A stretch of 8,097 nucleotides of DNA from Gammaproteobacteria bacterium (GTDB lineage Bacteria; Pseudomonadota; Gammaproteobacteria; CAISUE01): the NCBI GenBank assembly GCA_947378515.1, contig CANCKG010000019.1, positions 1-8,097 of the forward strand. The letters are read 5' to 3'. The notes beneath the pieces are model-generated. The model saw only the letters and a program-made list of their open reading frames with translations, was not told where the DNA came from and made no database searches. Positions 5,903-8,097 of the stretch are shown here, in pieces; position 1 is the first letter of the stretch; each line of letters opens with the position of its first letter. Position numbers and translations under genes: made by a program.

Positions 5903-6660
5903 AGGTCATATTCGCCAATTACTGGCGCATGATCGGAGAATTTAGGTGTGCGCGGTGTTTTGATATTAACGAGTTTGGCACCCAGTACGGCACTGATAAT
6001 CTGGTAATCGATCCGCCAACCAACGTTATTGGTATAGGCATTAGCGCGATTCGACCACCACGAATATTCAATTTTGTCAGGATAAAGATAGCGAAAAGCA
6101 TCGAGAAAAGCATATTTCTCTAGAATGTCACTCAACCATTGGCGTTCTTCGGGTAAGAAGCCAGAATTTTTTTGATTGCTTTGCCAATTTTTGATATCCA
6201 TTTTCGTGTGAGCGATATTCCAATCACCACATAAAATATAAGGCTTATCCTCTTGAGCCATCTTTGCAAAGACGGGCAATAATTCGGCCATGAAAGTAAA
6301 TTTGCATGCTTGACGTTCTGGACCGCTGGAACCCGAGGGTAAATATAGCGAAGCAATAACCACTGAACCCAAATCGATTGCCAAATAGCGGCCTTCAGGG
6401 TCAGGTCCATTCAAGCCATATTGAATGCTTAAGGGTTTAATCTTGGTTAATATCCCAACCCCACTGTAACCTTTTTTTTGCGCTGGTTGATAATAATGCT
6501 GGTATTGCGTTAACGCTTGAATTTCGAATGGCACTTGATGATCTTGAATGCGAATTTCTTGCAAACAAATCACATCGGCCTCTTGTTCGTTCAACCACGC
6601 CGCCAAACCTTTACTGGCCGCACTTCTTAACCCATTGACATTTAACGAGATTACTTTCAT
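5899..6660 (-). CDS. xth: Exodeoxyribonuclease III / AP endonuclease
   Basis: ExoIII cuts DNA 5' to abasic sites and degrades duplex DNA 3' to 5' during base-excision repair. The 253-residue product is slightly shorter than E. coli ExoIII (268) and covers the whole endonuclease/exonuclease/phosphatase domain. The catalytic residues are visible: Asn7 in NVNGLR, metal-binding Glu35 in LQEIR, Tyr106 in SLYLPSG, Asp146 and Asn148 in CGDWN, Asp218 in WRIDY, and Asp243-His244 in SDHAPV. The N-terminus starts at the first beta strand (MKVISLNVNG), so the ATG at 6660-6658 is right although its Shine-Dalgarno is weak (AAGAA). It lies tail to tail with priA; the stops overlap on TTAA at 5899-5902, leaving no room for a terminator between them. 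Several open frames on both strands inside it are shadows. Confidence 0.96.
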   Translation of the reverse strand: MKVISLNVNGLRSAASKGLAAWLNEQEADVICLQEIRIQDHQVPFEIQALTQYQHYYQPAQKKGYSGVGILTKIKPLSIQYGLNGPDPEGRYLAIDLGSVVIASLYLPSGSSGPERQACKFTFMAELLPVFAKMAQEDKPYILCGDWNIAHTKMDIKNWQSNQKNSGFLPEERQWLSDILEKYAFLDAFRYLYPDKIEYSWWSNRANAYTNNVGWRIDYQIISAVLGAKLVNIKTPRTPKFSDHAPVIGEYDL

Positions 6661-6881
6661 AAGTTAATATTCTTAGGTTTGCCGTAGGGGCGGGCCCTAT
6701 AAGCTAAGGAAAGCTAATACTTGATATTTTCACGCATGGCGTCTAAAATGCCAGCCTTACATTGTAGAGCTTGACGCTAGTTAATAACAACATAACGCGA
6801 GCATTTATTTTTAAAGCCTGAATAATTGGCTACGCATAGCGTTAATTTGCATTATAAACTCATATTTGGACGGGAGGTCCG

Positions 6882-6910
6882 TTGTTTAAACTACGTAAAG
6901 TAGCTTAAAT
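6882..6910 (+). promoter_or_regulatory. Candidate promoter with overlapping inverted repeat upstream of the unknown gene
   Basis: TTGTTT (6882-6887) and TTAAAT (6905-6910) are separated by 17 bases and could be -35 and -10 elements. An inverted repeat with 10-base arms, TTTAAACTAC (6885-6894) and GTAGCTTAAA (6900-6909), with one mismatch and a 5-base centre, covers nearly the whole space between them. That is the usual place for a repressor operator. The right half also reads GTAAA-N5-TTAAA (6895-6909), one base away from the CpxR box GTAAA-N5-GTAAA. Transcription would start near 6917, about 55 bases before the ATG. Confidence 0.35.
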
Positions 6911-6954
6911 TCGGCGACTTTTGTGCGTCTCATTATTACATTACTTATTTTAAG

Positions 6955-6964
6955 AAGGGAAGGA
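6955..6964 (+). promoter_or_regulatory. Strong ribosome-binding site of the unknown right-hand gene
   Basis: AAGGGAAGGA ends 7 bases before the ATG at 6972. It is the clearest Shine-Dalgarno in the window and fixes the start of a gene that has no recognisable homology to help. Confidence 0.8.
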
Positions 6965-6971
6965 TAATCTG

Positions 6972-8097
6972 ATGGTAGGAATTAATTTGCGTACTCGCCT
7001 CAGTGATACGTTTCGTTGGGCATCCACTCGCACAAAACGGCGTCAAGCACATCTGGATGAGTTGCAACAGACTAAAGAAACCTTTAATGTTGACTCCGAT
7101 GCCTTGATTAAAGATTTTCAAAAACAAATGCGTGATTGTTATGATGTGGAGATGCTCATCATGATTGCTGGTGCTTTTGAGTCTCAATTAAGAGGCGATC
7201 ATGAAAATACGCAATTTAAAGCAATATTTCATGCTGAATTAGAAGCATGGTTAGCGAAACATAAAGCGTTATCGCAAGAATTAGCAACAGTTATCCACGT
7301 TGAGCCAGCTGCGCTTGAAAATACAGCAGGTGTAGCCGTTGCAACGGCCGTTACGTCACCGGTAATTACTGTTGAAGCCAAAGCTGTATTTGCTGACGTC
7401 GTTTTTTCTAAAGTTAAAGGTAAAACATGGACGTCAAAAGCATTTTTAACCGAACTCGCTAAACCAACCGGTGCTGTTTTAATTGAGGTAGTTAATAAGG
7501 CTGGCTCAACGTATTTAGCTAAGCAAAAAGAATTAGTCAAGAATAAATCAGCCATAGAGGCAGCTAAAGCAACTATTTGGCGCTTGCCTTGGTTTGGCGA
7601 AAGCAGAGAACTGACATTTGTTAAAAAAGTTATTGCAGCATTACAAGTCAATGCATTACAAGTCAATCAAAACGCTTTGCCTTTAATAATTACCACGGGT
7701 TTCCCACAACAAATACATACATTTGATCGAAATGAATTACTGGTATTGATTCGTTCTGATAAAAAACTTTATGACGCATTTAGAACTAAAGTTAGCTCTA
7801 AGGATAGTTCTAACAGCAGACTATTATTGGTCAAAAATTTATTTAAGGGTGATGCGTTAGCTAAAGAATTGTTCAATCCTGACAAGACTAAAGACTATAG
7901 TTCTACAGCTGAAGCATTATTGCCATATTTAGCTGCATTACCTGTGGTGCCTGCCGAACCATTGATAGATGCGAGTGTTGATGAAGAGCATGCTGCAAGT
8001 CGCTCAACTAATTCTCAACTAGCGGTGGCTGCAACTGAGGCGCAATTTGAAGTCGTGAGTAATCAAGCATTAGTAAGTTCCTTTGACGATGCGAGTG
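6972..8097 (+). CDS. Unidentified protein, at least 375 residues, 3' end outside the window
   Basis: From the ATG at 6972 the frame has no stop through the right edge: 375 codons plus one base. I do not recognise a family. There is no signal peptide or membrane segment. Residues 1-30 are basic (Arg7, 9, 15, 20, 23, 24; Lys22) and could form an amphipathic helix. Residues 80-107 also look helical. About 110-133 is an Ala/Val/Thr-rich linker, 135-320 looks globular with many Lys and Leu, and 321-375 is an acidic, Ser/Ala-rich, low-complexity stretch. ALQVN is repeated at 223-227 and 228-232. Its codons and composition are more AT-rich than priA. The strong Shine-Dalgarno and long frame make it a real gene. 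A secreted effector or a lineage-specific structural protein are possibilities, but neither is shown. Minus-strand open frames at 6945-7187 and 7229-7666 are its shadows. Confidence 0.85.
   Translation, partial: MVGINLRTRLSDTFRWASTRTKRRQAHLDELQQTKETFNVDSDALIKDFQKQMRDCYDVEMLIMIAGAFESQLRGDHENTQFKAIFHAELEAWLAKHKALSQELATVIHVEPAALENTAGVAVATAVTSPVITVEAKAVFADVVFSKVKGKTWTSKAFLTELAKPTGAVLIEVVNKAGSTYLAKQKELVKNKSAIEAAKATIWRLPWFGESRELTFVKKVIAALQVNALQVNQNALPLIITTGFPQQIHTFDRNELLVLIRSDKKLYDAFRTKVSSKDSSNSRLLLVKNLFKGDALAKELFNPDKTKDYSSTAEALLPYLAALPVVPAEPLIDASVDEEHAASRSTNSQLAVAATEAQFEVVSNQALVSSFDDAS
7638..7667 (+). repeat. Perfect 15-bp tandem duplication inside the unknown gene
   Basis: GCATTACAAGTCAAT occurs twice without a gap (7638-7652 and 7653-7667). 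It encodes ALQVN twice and keeps the reading frame. The absence of any base difference suggests a recent slippage duplication, or a unit kept identical. Confidence 0.95.

Larger units (their letters stand above)
6661..6971. other. 311-bp intergenic region between divergent xth and unknown gene
   Basis: No open frame here looks coding; the best plus-strand ATG (6736) gives only 12 codons. The region holds the upstream signals of two divergent genes. Next to xth there is a small inverted repeat TAGGG/CCCTA (6685-6689, 6695-6699) and two direct copies of AAGCTAA one helical turn apart (6701-6707, 6711-6717). Near the unknown gene there is a promoter-like pair of hexamers with an inverted repeat (6882-6910) and a strong Shine-Dalgarno (6955-6964). 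The middle, 6720-6850, is AT-rich. It has a TTGACG at 6771 that might be a -35, but no convincing -10 at the right spacing. I see nothing else there. Confidence 0.6.

Noticed and set aside
6903..6925. PmrA box upstream of the unknown gene
   Set aside because: Only one half-site (CTTAAATT) resembles the Legionella/Coxiella consensus as I recall it; the second half is missing.
6945..7187. 80-codon minus-strand open frame
   Set aside because: It overlaps the start and ribosome-binding site of the plus-strand gene and has no recognisable product.
7229..7666. 145-codon minus-strand open frame
   Set aside because: It lies wholly inside the plus-strand gene starting at 6972, which has a strong ribosome-binding site. 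The minus product has an implausible Asn/Cys/Ala/Ser/Thr-rich composition.
1..8097. CRISPR array, insertion sequence or prophage
   Set aside because: No regularly spaced repeats, transposase or phage gene were seen on either strand.

Overview
The window looks like a stretch of gammaproteobacterial chromosome. The evidence is a set of housekeeping proteins that align well from memory with their E. coli counterparts: IF-1, a short-type HPF, GmhB, a 730-residue PriA whose eight zinc cysteines sit exactly one position before those of E. coli, and ExoIII. A class II tRNA-Ser(GGA) lies next to infA, an association also known in E. coli (infA-serW). Base composition is moderate, and visibly more AT-rich in the last 1.1 kb. 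A host-associated lineage such as the Legionellales is possible, but that is a guess from composition and from the unknown right-hand protein; no marker in the window proves it.

Layout from left to right. Positions 1-73 (minus) hold the first 24 codons of an unidentified gene that leaves the window. Positions 214-1779 (minus) encode a 521-residue protein that joins an aminoglycoside-phosphotransferase-like kinase domain to a P-loop ATPase/kinase domain. infA (1996-2217, minus) and tRNA-Ser(GGA) (2436-2526, plus) diverge. The tRNA and hpf (2812-3126, minus) converge on a perfect 20-bp-arm hairpin flanked by A and T tracts, which can terminate both. hpf and gmhB (3189-3710, plus) diverge from a 62-bp gap that holds their promoters. 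gmhB and priA (3710-5902, plus) share one base of a stop/start overlap and form an operon. priA meets xth (5899-6660, minus) tail to tail, with the two stop codons overlapping on TTAA. A 311-bp gap with regulatory-looking repeats then leads to an open reading frame (6972 to the right edge, plus) that encodes at least 375 residues of a protein I do not recognise.

The recognised genes serve core processes: translation initiation and serine decoding (infA, tRNA-Ser), ribosome hibernation (hpf), heptose supply for LPS core (gmhB), replication restart (priA) and base-excision repair (xth). PriA and ExoIII both deal with damaged DNA, but they are on opposite strands and are not an operon.

The least explained part is the right-hand gene. 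It has a strong ribosome-binding site, a promoter-like region spanned by an inverted repeat, lower GC, a perfect 15-bp in-frame duplication and no recognisable domain. I found no CRISPR array, insertion sequence, prophage gene or recognisable defence system.
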